Positions 23,235-34,865 of a stretch of 64,000 nucleotides of DNA are shown here, in pieces. Position 1 is the first letter of the stretch. Each line of letters opens with the position of its first letter. The DNA is taken from contig JAVDOI010000007.1 of the NCBI GenBank assembly GCA_032191485.1, forward strand, positions 9,546,642-9,610,641. The letters run 5' to 3'. The notes below the pieces were generated by a model, which saw nothing but the letters and a program-made list of their open reading frames with translations, searched no databases and had not been told where the DNA came from. This stretch comes from Leptoclinus maculatus (taxonomy: Eukaryota; Chordata; Actinopteri; Perciformes; Stichaeidae). The translations under genes were made by a program, and so were the position numbers.

Positions 23235-26200
23235 ATGAACTTCCGTGCCAAACAAACTTTCCTCTTTCTGACGTCTGTGTTATTTCTCCATGTTGCTGCA
23301 GACCTACAGGGTAAGAAGGAGAAAACTCATTTATTTGCACAGTAACTAACTACGGGGACGACGACCAGCATGCATCTGACTGCTCTTTAAATCTGAATAC
23401 CAAAAGCCCGCTGAAGTTACATAATATCATATCCTCTTCGAATGTATTTCTCATCGGAATGAATCTGAATCTGTTGTTACTTGATGCCACCTGCTTGCAA
23501 TTCCATCGCACCTCGATCGAAGTAATCTTTCTCCTACATATTTCCGGTGATGAGTGCGTCCAAAGGTGAGACTCCTTTCACCGAGTTCAAATTAAGCTAA
23601 TCATTTCTTTGGTGACCTCGTGTTGGGGTCGCACTGGGAATGGCTGTGGGTGTATAAACATGCTGTAAAACTGCCCGAATGAAGAAATTAATTGCAGTAT
23701 TTTCAAATCTATATTTCGAGGTAAATGTGTAACAATCACACTTGTCAGTTGCAACAAAAGCTAGAACTCAACCAACAACCATACATGAAGAATTTATATT
23801 TGTTACTTTGACACATTTTTCCTGGGAACTCTAATTGCTTTACATTATCATTTGGACTCATCCCTAATGTCTTGACAGCTCCAGAAGTCCACACAAAGCT
23901 CGGGACACTCAGAGGCCAGTATGTGAGTGTGAAGGGGAAGGAGACCGGGGTCCATGCCTACCTGGGCATCCCATTTGCCAAGCCCCCCGTAGGCCCTGCT
24001 CTGAGACTGTCTGCACCCAAGCCTGTAGAGGGCTGGCAAGGAGTGAGAGACGCCACCCAGCAGCCAGCCATGTAAGGCCTTCGTGTGCATCCGTTGTTGC
24101 ATAACACACTTGGAGAACTTGCGTCCACTTCTCTCTGTAAAAAAAAAAAATCCTCTCTTTTTCAGATGTGTTCAAGAAAAACAGCTATCTATAGATCTGC
24201 TTGATAAATTCGGTAGCTTGTTGATTGCTGTCCCAGACATTTCAGAGGACTGCCTTTACCTCAACATTTACATTCCTGCAAAGAAAGCTCTCGGTGCCAA
24301 GCTCCCAGTAAGTTGAAATGATGCTTTGGATGACTTTCGATAGTGTTCATGGAGAAGTTGGCGTGATTGCTTTTAGAAGAATCCACAATGGCAATATGAG
24401 TAATGATGCCCATATTTAGAACCAGACTGCAAAGAGACTGATGCTGATTACATCAGTCTCATGTTTTAGTCGGATTAAAGTCTTTGTTTGATGTTTGTGA
24501 TCAGATAGAAAAAAGTAAAAATGTGCTTTATGTTTACCAGGTCATGGTCTGGATCCATGGTGGAGGGTTTTCCATGGGGTCAGCTTCAATGTTTGATGGC
24601 TCCGCCCTGGCTGTTTACCAGGACGTGGTTGTGGTTCTGATCCAGTACCGCTTGGGAGTTCTGGGCTTTCTCAGGTAAAAACAACTTTACTTACTAAGCA
24701 CAGGTAGACTGGACATGCTATTATTATATTCTACTGCTTTTGATCTGATCTGTGCTGCACGTGCACAATAAGTCAAAACTGGGTCACTCTTACCAGCGGG
24801 TGTGGACTATAACTGTATGCTCTATCCAGCACTGGAGATGAGCACTTGTCGGGGAACTTTGGACTGTTGGACCAGGTGCAAGCTCTGAGGTGGATCCAGC
24901 AGCACATTCATAACTTCGGTGGAAACCCAGATTTAGTCACCATATTTGGGGAGTCTGCTGGTGGCGTGAGTGTATCCCTCCTGGTAAGGATCAACCTGCA
25001 GATGAAGCACTTTAAATAAACAGATTTGTTTTTGAAAGTATTGCACAGTCTCTAGTGTCCACAGAACCTTTTATTTGTTTCTGTTGCTTGAATCAACAGC
25101 TTCTCTCGCCATTGTCTGATGGCCTGTTCCACCATGCCATTGCTGAAAGTGGCACTTCTGCAATGGATTTTCTCTTCACAACTGATCCCCTCTCAGTGAC
25201 GAAGGTTAATTAGCAAAGTGTTTATTTTGGTTTGTAAACATTCTTCAGTGCACAAAGTTCAGAATTTGTGTTTCTAAATTTGAGACGAATCCCACATATC
25301 GCCCCTCAGGTGGTAGCAAATAGAACCGGCTGTAGCCACGAAAGCACAGAGAAGATCGCTGATTGCTTGAGAAACCTCGATCTTGACATAATTCTGGGTA
25401 TTGCGCAGGTGAGATATTGTATGCGAAACTGATCTATAGACTGACTTGATGGAATCTGCTTATTGTACTTATACATATTTATCTCAACTTTCTCTTTCGC
25501 ACCTTTTATTCTCTCAAGGATCAACAATTGAGAATTCTTTTAAATGTTGATGGAGTCTTCCTGACCAAACCTGTGAATGAGCTGTACCAGACACGTGAAC
25601 TACTCACAATACCGTTCATGACCGGCGTCAATAATGATGAAGGGGGCTACTTGCTTCCTAGCGTAAGTCTGAATGCTCCTGAAATGTGTGTGACTGACGA
25701 GCTAACCGATTTCCAGACGAGCCCATGGAAACATGATTTCGTTTTGCTATGGCGCACGTCTGAAATGTTTTGTCTTCCCTTTAGTTCATGGCTCCTCCAA
25801 ACTGGACCGAGGGAATGGATCGGGTGCAAATCACGAACGTGCTGAACCTCTTCTTCCCTGATGTAAGGCAAGCGGTGTTCGACATTACAATATTGCGTTG
25901 CTCTATCATGCTCAAACTTCTCTGACGGATGTGTTGCTCCTTTTTTCTTAAGCCCAAAGACGAGATCATCAGAGAGTCGCTGGCAGATGAATATATTGGA
26001 AGAGGAGACGATCGTGTGAAAAATAGAGATGGGTTCACTCAGATTTTAGGAGATCTGCTGTTCACCATTCCAGCCATTAAGACTGCTAAAGCCCACACAG
26101 GTATTTTATTTACTCAAGATAACTTACTGTCACACACACATAAACGAGATGTATCACACCTATTCCTCTGCTACTAGATGCCGGTGCCCCTGTGTACCTG

Positions 26201-26760
26201 TACGAGTACCAGCATCCTCCCAAATTCCTGCAGGATAGAAGGCCAAGCTTCGTTGGCAGTGACCATGGAGATGAAATCGTTTCAGTATTTGGATGGTGCT
26301 TCACAACTTCCCATGTCACATTAGCCGGTAAGTAAATGTAGAAAATGCTTCATTGATGGACCACCAGAGACCTGGGGTTTTCTCTGGTGCAAAGTGTTTT
26401 ACCAAATATCATTATTTTAGTGCCATGCCATGAAGAGGACGAACGGTTGAGCAGAATCATGATGAGCTACTGGGGGAACTTTGCTCGCACGGGGTAGGAA
26501 TTCACCTTCATTACAAGTTATAATACACATGAGATGAGAGTTGTTTTAACTTTGTGCACGCTTGCGCATGTAGGTCTCCTAATGGTGACGGCCTTGTCCA
26601 CTGGCCAAAGTATGGAGCAGAAGAATACTACTTGTCAATTGATGTAGAGGAGCAGGTAACTGGTCGTCACCTGAAGAAGGACAAGTTTGACTTCATGACT
26701 GAGACTCTCCCGGAGAAGAGCCGAGAACACAAAGAGAAGATGGAGCACAGCGAGCTGTAG
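23235..26760 (+). CDS. Carboxylesterase (CES2-like), copy 2
   Basis: It has the same 13-exon structure and the same active-site motifs as copy 1: HGGGF, FGESAGG, NNDEGG and SDHGDE. It ends in HSEL. The ATG at 23235 opens a signal peptide MNFRAKQTFLFLTSVLFLHV. Differences visible by eye include Ile for Met at the exon 2/3 junction (QQPAICVQ), MDFLFTTDPLSVTK where copies 1 and 3 have MDVLLTTDPLSVTQ, and DLDIILGIAQ shared with copy 3. All exons remain open with consensus splice sites, so the protein should be functional. About 106 bp of upstream sequence containing the E-box, HNF1-like site and TATA box of copy 1 is missing just before its 5' UTR, so its expression may differ. Confidence 0.95.
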
Positions 26761-28440
26761 AACGGTCACCTCTCCTTTCTTTGTTCCAGCCACTTCAACG
26801 ACAAAAGAAATACTGGAATACGTTTGTTAAACTGGTGTGATTATTGTCATTTTGAAAGATCTGTGTATATTGAACATAAGTTTGAATCAAAGGTAGATGG
26901 CCTTAGGAAATACTTATTTCAAATCCAAGAGGAAATATGTAGCAGGACGCCTCAAGTCACGAGTTACCCGCTCTGTTTGGTCACACGTTTATTATCTGGT
27001 TTCCAACGTAAAATAAAAAAAATCTTCAGGAGCTGTTTTGTGAAATGTCTGATTCAAAATTGCCCAACAATTTCATTCATACAGATGAACACAAAAAAGA
27101 CACGCAGTGGCTGTTGGTGTGAAAGGGTTAACTTGGACCCAGGGTTGTTCATAGGTCAATGTGGTAGAAGTATATAGAAGCTTAAAATGGAAATACTCAA
27201 GTTATGTAAAAGGCCCACCGAGCCAAACTAAGGACCATATGTGATGATGAAGAAGACAAAGAATATGACAATATGGAAATTGGCTGTCACTAGTAACAAA
27301 CTCGCTTTACTGACCCGCTATATAAACATTGACCCGGAAGTTTTAATTGTTATACATGTGTGTCAATTGACAAAAGCTCTGTATAGTAAGCTTTTCCAAG
27401 AATATTGTGAGATACATAGCTATATGCTACAGATAAATTAAATTCCGAACAAGGTTGTGGTGCTAGGAATTTACCATCTCTGGAATGAGGTAGCCCAGGG
27501 TGTTCTTATGGTAATATGTCCAATATTTATTTACCCCAGTCACACCGATGGTCACATCATGGCTTGATTACGTTTTAAGTTACTACCTTTTTTTCAAACT
27601 TGTATGTACTTTGAAGCCAATTTTCTACGAGTAGCGCTGCACCTGGGATTTGAACCCATGCCTCATATGTGCCATGAACAACCGTGCCATAGGAGGTACT
27701 GCATACATATTGTAGGCTATATCTGTTAATGTAACATTCACATGTTTTGCATAATATATTTTTCGGTCCTCTCGTGGTTACATGCACTTAATGAATGAGA
27801 CATACAGGTGTACATTGATAGGTGAAGCCAAGTTACTCATGTAACTCTTCTCCACACTAGTTGTGGATATTTTGGTTCCTCTGGTCAGAGGACCAGACCC
27901 GGAAGTACTTATTCGTGCACATAATTGTGCCCTTTGACAATTATTTTTTCATCGATTTCCGTGAGCTCGAAGACGTCGATTGGTCAATTCTTGGTTAATT
28001 CTTGGTTGCGATACTAGCGCTGATTGGCCACAACGGACATATCTTGGTTGATTTGTGGTTACAAGGTGATTGGCTGTCGCAACCAAGAATTAACTCGACT
28101 CTCAGGTGACAGTGAGCCGCTGACTGACAGCTGGAGGAATCTCATTGGTCTCAGATCAACAGCTTCGTGAAATTCACTCTGAGATCGTGGTTACGAATCC
28201 CGCTCATTCCTGTTCTAACTCGTTATGATCAGTAGAAATACGTATGACAGCAACATATAACATATAATAACGTATGTGAACTAGGCCTATGTAAAAGCAG
28301 TGGTGGAAGAAGTATCAATACGACCGTGTAAAATACTCTGTTAATAAAAGTTCTGCATTTAATAGTAAAAAGCATTAAAATATACTTAACCTATCAGCCT
28401 AATATACATATATTATATTAAGGAATTATAATTCTTGATG
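26761..28440. repeat. Duplicated 3' module after carboxylesterase copy 2
   Basis: It matches 18420-19910 closely along its whole length, including the polyadenylation signal near 27010, the tRNA-like B-box near 27648 and the ~430-bp repeat at 27897-28320. The open frame 26824-27177 falls in this non-coding module and is not a gene. Confidence 0.8.
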
Positions 28441-29218
28441 CAACTTGTAAAGGTGAAGCTCATATTTATCTCTATATCTCTACATATACAGCCATTAGCT
28501 ATTTCACCAAGGGACCAATAAAGATTTATTTTAACCTATAATAATACATGATGCATTATTTGTTGATTATATTTTGTTTCATTAATCTGAATCTTCAAAG
28601 TAGTTTAAGTTATAGATCAAATGTGGAGTGGAGTAAAAAGTACAATATTTGCCTCTGAGATCCTGGTAGAAGAATATAGAAGCATAAAATGGAAATACTC
28701 AAGTTATGTACAAGTAAAAGGCCCACAGAGCTAAACTAAGGACCATATGTGATGATGAAGAAGACAAAGAATATGACAATACGGAAATTTGCTGTCACTA
28801 GCAACAATAAACTCCATTTACTGACCCGCTTATAAACAGACCCAGAAGTTGTAATTGTTATACATGTGTCAATTGACAAAAGCTCTGTATAGTAAGTTTT
28901 TCCAAGAATATTGTGAGATACATAGCTATATGTTACAGATAAATTAAATTCTGAACAAAGTTGCGGCGCTAGGAATTTACCATCATCTCTGGAATTAGGT
29001 GGCCCAGGGTATTTTTATGGTAGTATGTCCAATATTTATTTACCTCAGTTACTCAGTCACACCGATGGTCACACCATGGATTGATTACGTTTTATTAAGT
29101 TAATACCTTTTTTCAAACTTGTATGTACTTTGAAGACACACTTTCCTACTAGTAGTGCTGCACCTGGGATTTGAACCCACACATGCCTCATATGTGCCAT
29201 GAACAGTGCCAATAGGAG
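28441..29218. repeat. Orphan partial copy of the 3' module
   Basis: From about 28670 to 29218 the sequence repeats part of the module (matching 18760-19290 and 27165-27700). No carboxylesterase gene lies directly upstream of it. It is cut off at about 29218, where LINE sequence begins. It is best read as the remnant of a deleted unit. Confidence 0.75.
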
Positions 29219-29221
29219 GTA

Positions 29222-29886
29222 CAGTCAGTGATACTGGAGCCCCACAGGGAACGGTTCTGTCTCCCTTCCTGTTCACCTTGTACACCACTGACTTCCAGTA
29301 CAAGTCAGGGTCATGCCATCTGCAGAAGTTCTCTGATGACTCTGCAGTGGTCGGGTGTATAAGGGACGGACGGGAGGAGGAGTACAGGTCAGTGGTGGAT
29401 GACTTTGTGGAGTGGGCCGGTAGAAATCACCTGCTGCTGAACGTGGCCAAGACCAGAGAGATGGTGGTCGACTTCAGGAGGAAGACGACGGCTCCACAAC
29501 CGCTGAGAGTTCTGGGAGAGGATGTGGACATGGTGGAGGAGTACAAGTAATTGGGTGTCTCCATCGACAACAGACTGAACTGGAAGACCAACATCAACGC
29601 TGTGTACAAGAAGGGGATGAGTCAACTCTTTTTCTTGAGGAAACTTCGATCCTTCGACGTGTGCAGCAAGATGTTGGAGATGTTCTACAAGTCTGTTGTG
29701 GCCAGTGCACTTCACTTTGCTGTAGTCTGCTGGGGGAGCAGCATTGGAGCCGGAGACACCAACAGACTTAACAAACTAGTTAAGAAGGCCGGCTCCATCA
29801 TTGGCTGCAAACAAGACTATCTGGAACAGGTGGTGGAGAGGAGGACACTGAAGAAATCATGTTTTATATATTGTGATGCTATATGA
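29222..29886 (+). pseudogene. Non-LTR retrotransposon (LINE) reverse-transcriptase fragment
   Basis: The frame encodes the C-terminal part of a reverse transcriptase: GAPQGTVLSPFLFTLYT, an FSDDSAVVG catalytic motif (the F/YxDD box), LLLNVAKTREMVVDF and, after a stop, LGVSIDNRLNWKTN and FFLRKLRSF. It resembles L2/CR1-superfamily (Rex1-like) elements of fish. TAA at 29548-29550 interrupts the frame where related elements have a Tyr codon (YK-stop-LGV). The 5' end and the endonuclease are missing. Confidence 0.85.
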
Positions 29887-29889
29887 GTC

Positions 29890-30780
29890 AAATTAAATGT
29901 GATTGTCTTTTACTCAAATTAACTGTTTGACATCTCTGTGTTTGCTGGTTAAATTCTTCATTTTGCTTTTCTTGTTTGCTCTGATGCGTTATGTCCACAT
30001 TGTGTATTTTCACCTCATGACAACATCACAAACATTTGCCTAATTAATTTGCATAGATAGAAAGACGTTTTGAATTTCAAAAAGGCGTCCGTTTGTTTCG
30101 GAAACCAGTTGTATTCTAAACTGCTCTGTATTACTTGGCAGAGTGCTCCATGGTAAACGCACAGTGTGGTCACAAGTTGATCTTGTGGCCCTCTGCTCTT
30201 AGGAGTGACTGCTGACTTTGTTGTACGTTATTTAAATTTACCCTACGAGCCAACAAAGTATGCTGATGGTGGCGTAGTGGTAGTACTTCCGATTTTCCAC
30301 TTTTTTTCCACACAATGACATGAGTTCGAATCCCGTAAATAGGATTTATTTATATTTATATGCATTTGTCTTCTTATTTTAACTGTGCTACAGAGTTCTT
30401 CTACGTGACACATGTTTGCACAAAACAGGCTCCAAAGACGATTATGTGTTTTTTACCAACTTTATTATTTCAAAGGAAGAGCAACGTGCTCTCTTCCTGT
30501 TTCAACACATAAACAACAAGCGACGTTTCAAACTCCAGTGGACTCGTTTCATCAAAAGACTCTCCGACGTGGAATCCGGTATGTTTTGACCATATACTGT
30601 AAATTAGAAGGTTTGACACTGTACTGCAAAATTAAACAATGCGGCATTCACGAGGACAGCTACGTGTTATCTTCCCATTTTCAACAGCTGCCGTAACTAC
30701 GACAACATGAGACTCATTCGGCTGAAGGTCGCCAGTTAACACGGTCCCTGGTTAAACCGTAACACCGGTAATGTGAGCCC
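29890..30780 (+). other. Single-copy spacer with a tRNA-like (SINE) segment
   Basis: This is mostly unique AT-rich sequence upstream of carboxylesterase copy 3. At 30271-30336, an A-box-like TGGCGTAGTGGTAG and a B-box GAGTTCGAATCCC stand about 38 bp apart. This is the layout of a Pol III promoter from a tRNA-derived SINE or tRNA pseudogene; the intervening sequence does not fold as a tRNA. Nothing else is recognised. Confidence 0.45.
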
Positions 30781-30802
30781 TTTGGTCTAAAACTCACGGA
30801 GT

Positions 30803-30860
30803 CACGTGTCATCTTGCGCGTTTGATTAATTGCGGAACATGGGTCACGGGTAAAAAAGGA
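30803..30860 (+). promoter_or_regulatory. Inferred promoter of carboxylesterase copy 3
   Basis: It keeps the CACGTG E-box (30803-30808) and the HNF1-like GTTTGATTAATTGC (30820-30833) of copy 1. The TATA box is changed from GTATAAAAAG to GGTAAAAAAG (about 30849-30858). The arrangement relative to the ATG at 30937 matches copy 1. Confidence 0.45.
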
Positions 30861-30936
30861 AAGCTTGGTGGGAGGTGTCATTTTCTCTTTCAGCTGAATC
30901 CAGCACTGTCGCAGTCCGGACACCGAGGCGACTACC

Positions 30937-33900
30937 ATGAACTTCCGTGCCAAACAAACTTTCCTCTTTCTGACGTCTGTGTTATTTCTCCATGTCGCTG
31001 CAGACCTACAGGGTAAGAAGGAGAAAACTAATTTATTTGCACAGTAACTAACTACGGGGACGACGACCAGCATGCAAATGACTGCTCTTTAAATCTGAAT
31101 AGCAAAAGCCCGCTGAAGTTACATAATATCATATCCTCTTCGAATGTATTTCTCATCGGAATGAATCTGAATCTGTTGTTACTTGATGCCACCTGCTTGC
31201 AATTCCATCGCACCTCGATCGAAGTAATCTTTCTCCTACATATTTCCGGTGATGAGTGCGTCCAAAGGTGAGACGCCTTTCACCGAGTTCAAATTAGGCT
31301 AATCATTTCTTTGGTGACCTCGTGTTGGGATCGCAGTGGGAATGGCTGTGGGTGTATAAACATGCTGTAAAACTGCCCGAATGAAGAAATTAATTGCAGT
31401 ATTTTCAAATCTATATTTCGAGGTAAATGTGTAACAATCACACTTGTCAGTTGCAACAAAAGCTAGAACTCAACCAACAACCATACATGAAGAATTTATA
31501 TTTGTTACTTTGACACATTTTTCCTGGGAACTTAAATTGCTTTACATTATGATTTGGACTCATCCCTAATATCCTGACAGCTCCAGAAGTCCACACAAAG
31601 CTCGGGACACTCAGAGGCCAGTATGTGAGCGTGAAGGGGAAGGAGACCGGGGTCCATGCCTACCTGGGCATCCCATTTGCCAAGCCCCCCGTAGGCCCTG
31701 CTCTGAGACTGTCTGCACCCAAGCCTGTAGAGGGCTGGCAAGGAGTGAGAGACGCCACCCAGCAGCCAGCCATGTAAGGCCTTCGTGTGCATCCGTTGTT
31801 GCATAACACACTTGGAGAACTTGCGTCCACTTCTCTCTCTAAAACATCCTCTCTTTTTCAGGTGTGTTCAAGACAAACAGATAACTATAGATCTGCTTGA
31901 TAAATTCGGTGGTTTGTTGTTTGCTGTCCCAGACATTTCAGAGGACTGCCTTTACCTCAACATTTACATTCCTGCAAAGAAAGCTCTCGGTGCCAAGCTC
32001 CCAGTAAGTTGAAATGATGCTTTGGATGACTTTCGATAGTGTTCATGGAGAAGTTGGCGTGATTGCTTTTAGAAGAATCCACACTGACAATATGAGTAAT
32101 GATGCCCATATTTAGAACCAGACTGCAAAGAGACTGATGCTGATTACATCAGTCTCATGTTTTAGTCGGATTAAAGTCTTTGTTTGATGTTCAAATCAGA
32201 TCAGATAGAAAAAAGTAAAAATGTGCTTTATGTTTACCAGGTCATGGTCTGGATCCATGGTGGAGGGTTTTCCATGGGGTCAGCTTCAATGTTTGATGGC
32301 TCCGCCCTGGCTGCTTACCAGGACGTGGTTGTGGTTCTGATCCAGTACCGCTTGGGAGTTCTGGGCTTTCTCAGGTAAAAACAACTTCACTTACTAAGCA
32401 CAGGTAGACTGGACATGCTATTATTATATCATGGTCATTATTATTATATATAGCACGTGAACAATAAGTCAAAACTGGGTCACTCTTACCAGCGGGTGTG
32501 GACTATAACTGTATGCTCTATCCAGCACTGGAGATGAGCACTTGTCGGGGAACTTTGGACTGTTGGACCAGGTGCAAGCTCTGAGGTGGATCCAGCAGCA
32601 CATTCATAACTTCGGTGGAAACCCAGATTTAGTCACCATATTTGGGGAGTCTGCTGGCGGCGTGAGTGTATCCCTCCTGGTAAGGATCAACCTGCAGATG
32701 AAGCACTTTAAATAAACAGATTTGTTTTTGAAAGTATTGCACAGTCTCTAGTGTCCACAGAACCTTTTATTTGTTTCTGTTGCTTGAATCAACAGCTTCT
32801 CTCGCCATTGTCTGATGGCCTGTTCCACCATGCCATTGCTGAAAGTGGCACTTCTGCAATGGATGTACTCCTCACAACTGATCCCCTCTCAGTGACTCAG
32901 GTTAATTAGCAAAGTGTTTATTTTGGTTTGTAAACATTCTTCAGTGCACAAAGTTGAGAATTTGTCTTTCTAAATTTGAGACGAATCCCACATATCGCCC
33001 CTCAGGTGGTAGCAAATAGAACCGGCTGTAGCCACGAAAGCACAGAGAAGATCGCTGATTGCTTGAGAAACCTCGATCTTGACATAATTCTGGGTATTGC
33101 GCAGGTGAGATATTGTATGCGAAACTGATCTATAGACTGACTTGATGGAATCTGCCTATTTATGTTTATTGTACTTATACATATTTATCTCAACTTTCTC
33201 TTTCGCACCTTTTATTCTCTCAAGGATCAACAATTGAGAATTCTTTTAAATGTTGATGGAGTCTTCCTGACCAAACCTGTGAATGAGCTGTACCAGACAC
33301 GTGAACTACTCACAATACCGTTCATGACCGGCGTCAATAATGATGAAGGGGGCTACTTGCTTCCTAGCGTAAGTCTGAATGCTCCTGAAATGTGTGTGAC
33401 TGACGAGCTAACCGATTTCCAGACGAGCCCATGGAAACATGATTTCGTTTTGCTATGGCGCACGTCTGAAATGTTTTGTCTTCCCTTTAGTTCATGGCTC
33501 CTCCAAACTGGACCGAGGGAATGGATCGGGTGCAAATCACGAACGTGCTGAACCTCTACTTCCCTGATGTAAGGCAAGCGGTGTTCGACATTACAATATT
33601 GCGTTGCTCTATCATGCTCAAACTTCTCTGACGGATGTGTTGCTCCTTTTTTCTTAAGCCCAAAGACGAGATCATCAGAGAGTCGCTGGCAGATGAATAT
33701 ATTGGAAGAGGAGACGATCGTGTGAAAAATAGAGATGGGTTCACTAAGATTTTAGGAGATCTGATGTTCACCATTCCAGCCATTAAGACTGCTAAAGCCC
33801 ACACAGGTATTTTATTTACTCAAGATAACTTACTGTCGCACACATAAACGAGATGTATCACACCTATTCCTCTGCTACTAGATGCCGGTGCCCCTGTGTA

Positions 33901-34464
33901 CCTGTACGAGTACCAGCATCCTCCCAAATTCCTGCAGGATAGAAGGCCAAGCTTCGTTGGCAGTGACCATGGAGATGAAATCGTTTCAGTATTTGGATGG
34001 TGCTTCACAACTTCCCATGTTAAATTAGCCGGTAAGTAAATGTAGAAAATGCTTCATTGATGGACCACCAGAGACCTGGGGTTTTCTCTGGGGCAAAGTG
34101 TTTTACCAAATATCATTATTTTAGTGCCATGCCATGAAGAGGACGAACGGTTGAGCAGAATCATGATGAGCTACTGGGGGAACTTTGCTCGCACGGGGTA
34201 GGAATTCACCTTCATTACAAGTTATAATACACATGAGATGAGACTTGTTTTAACTTTGTGCACGCTTGCGCATGTAGGTCTCCTAATGGTGACGGCCTTG
34301 TCCACTGGCCAAAGTATGGAGCAGAAGAATACTACTTGTCAATTGATGTAGAGGAGCAGGTAACTGGTCGTCACCTGAAGAAGGACAAGTTTGACTTCAT
34401 GACTGAGACTCTCCCGGAGAAGAGCCGAGAACACAAAGAGAAGATGGAGCGCAGCGAGCTGTAG
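30937..34464 (+). CDS. Carboxylesterase (CES2-like), copy 3
   Basis: The 13-exon gene is intact and most similar to copy 2, with shared intron 1 sequence and shared HNFGGNPD and DLDIILGIAQ. The signal peptide is MNFRAKQTFLFLTSVLFLHV. HGGGF, FGESAGG, NNDEGG and SDHGDE are all present. It ends in RSEL, a less typical ER-retrieval tail than HIEL or HSEL. Other differences by eye are GGLLFAVPD in exon 3, LYFPD at the end of exon 9, GDLMFTIPAI in exon 10 and HVKLA in place of HVTLA in exon 11. Function is as for copy 1: ester and acyl-CoA hydrolysis in the ER lumen. Confidence 0.95.
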
Positions 34465-34860
34465 AACGGTCACCTCTCCTTTCTTTGTTCCAGCCACTTC
34501 AACGACAAAAGAAATACTGGAATACGTTTGTTAAACTGGTGTGATAATTGTCATTTTTAAAGATCTGTGTATATTGAACATAAGTTTGAATCAAAGGTAG
34601 ATGGCCTTAGGAAATACTTCTTTCAAATCCAAGAGGAAATATGTAGCAGGACGCCTCAAGTCACGAGTTACCCGCTCTGTTTGGTCACATGTTTATTATC
34701 TGGTTTCCAACGTAAAATAAAAAAATCTTCAGGAGCTGTTTTGTGAAATGTCTGATTCAAAATTGCCCAACAATTTCATTCATACAGATGAACACAAAAA
34801 AGACACGCAGTGGCTGTTGGTGTGAAAGGGTTAACTTGGAGTTGTTCATAGGTCAATGTG
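34465..34860. repeat. Truncated 3' module after carboxylesterase copy 3
   Basis: It matches 26761-27170, including the polyadenylation signal near 34712, then ends abruptly at about 34860 where unique sequence begins. This marks the right edge of the tandem array. Confidence 0.75.
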
Positions 34861-34865
34861 GCATG

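Noticed and set aside
26824..27177. 117-codon plus frame after carboxylesterase copy 2
   Set aside because: The equivalent frame is broken in the copy 1 module, and the region contains the gene's polyadenylation signal.
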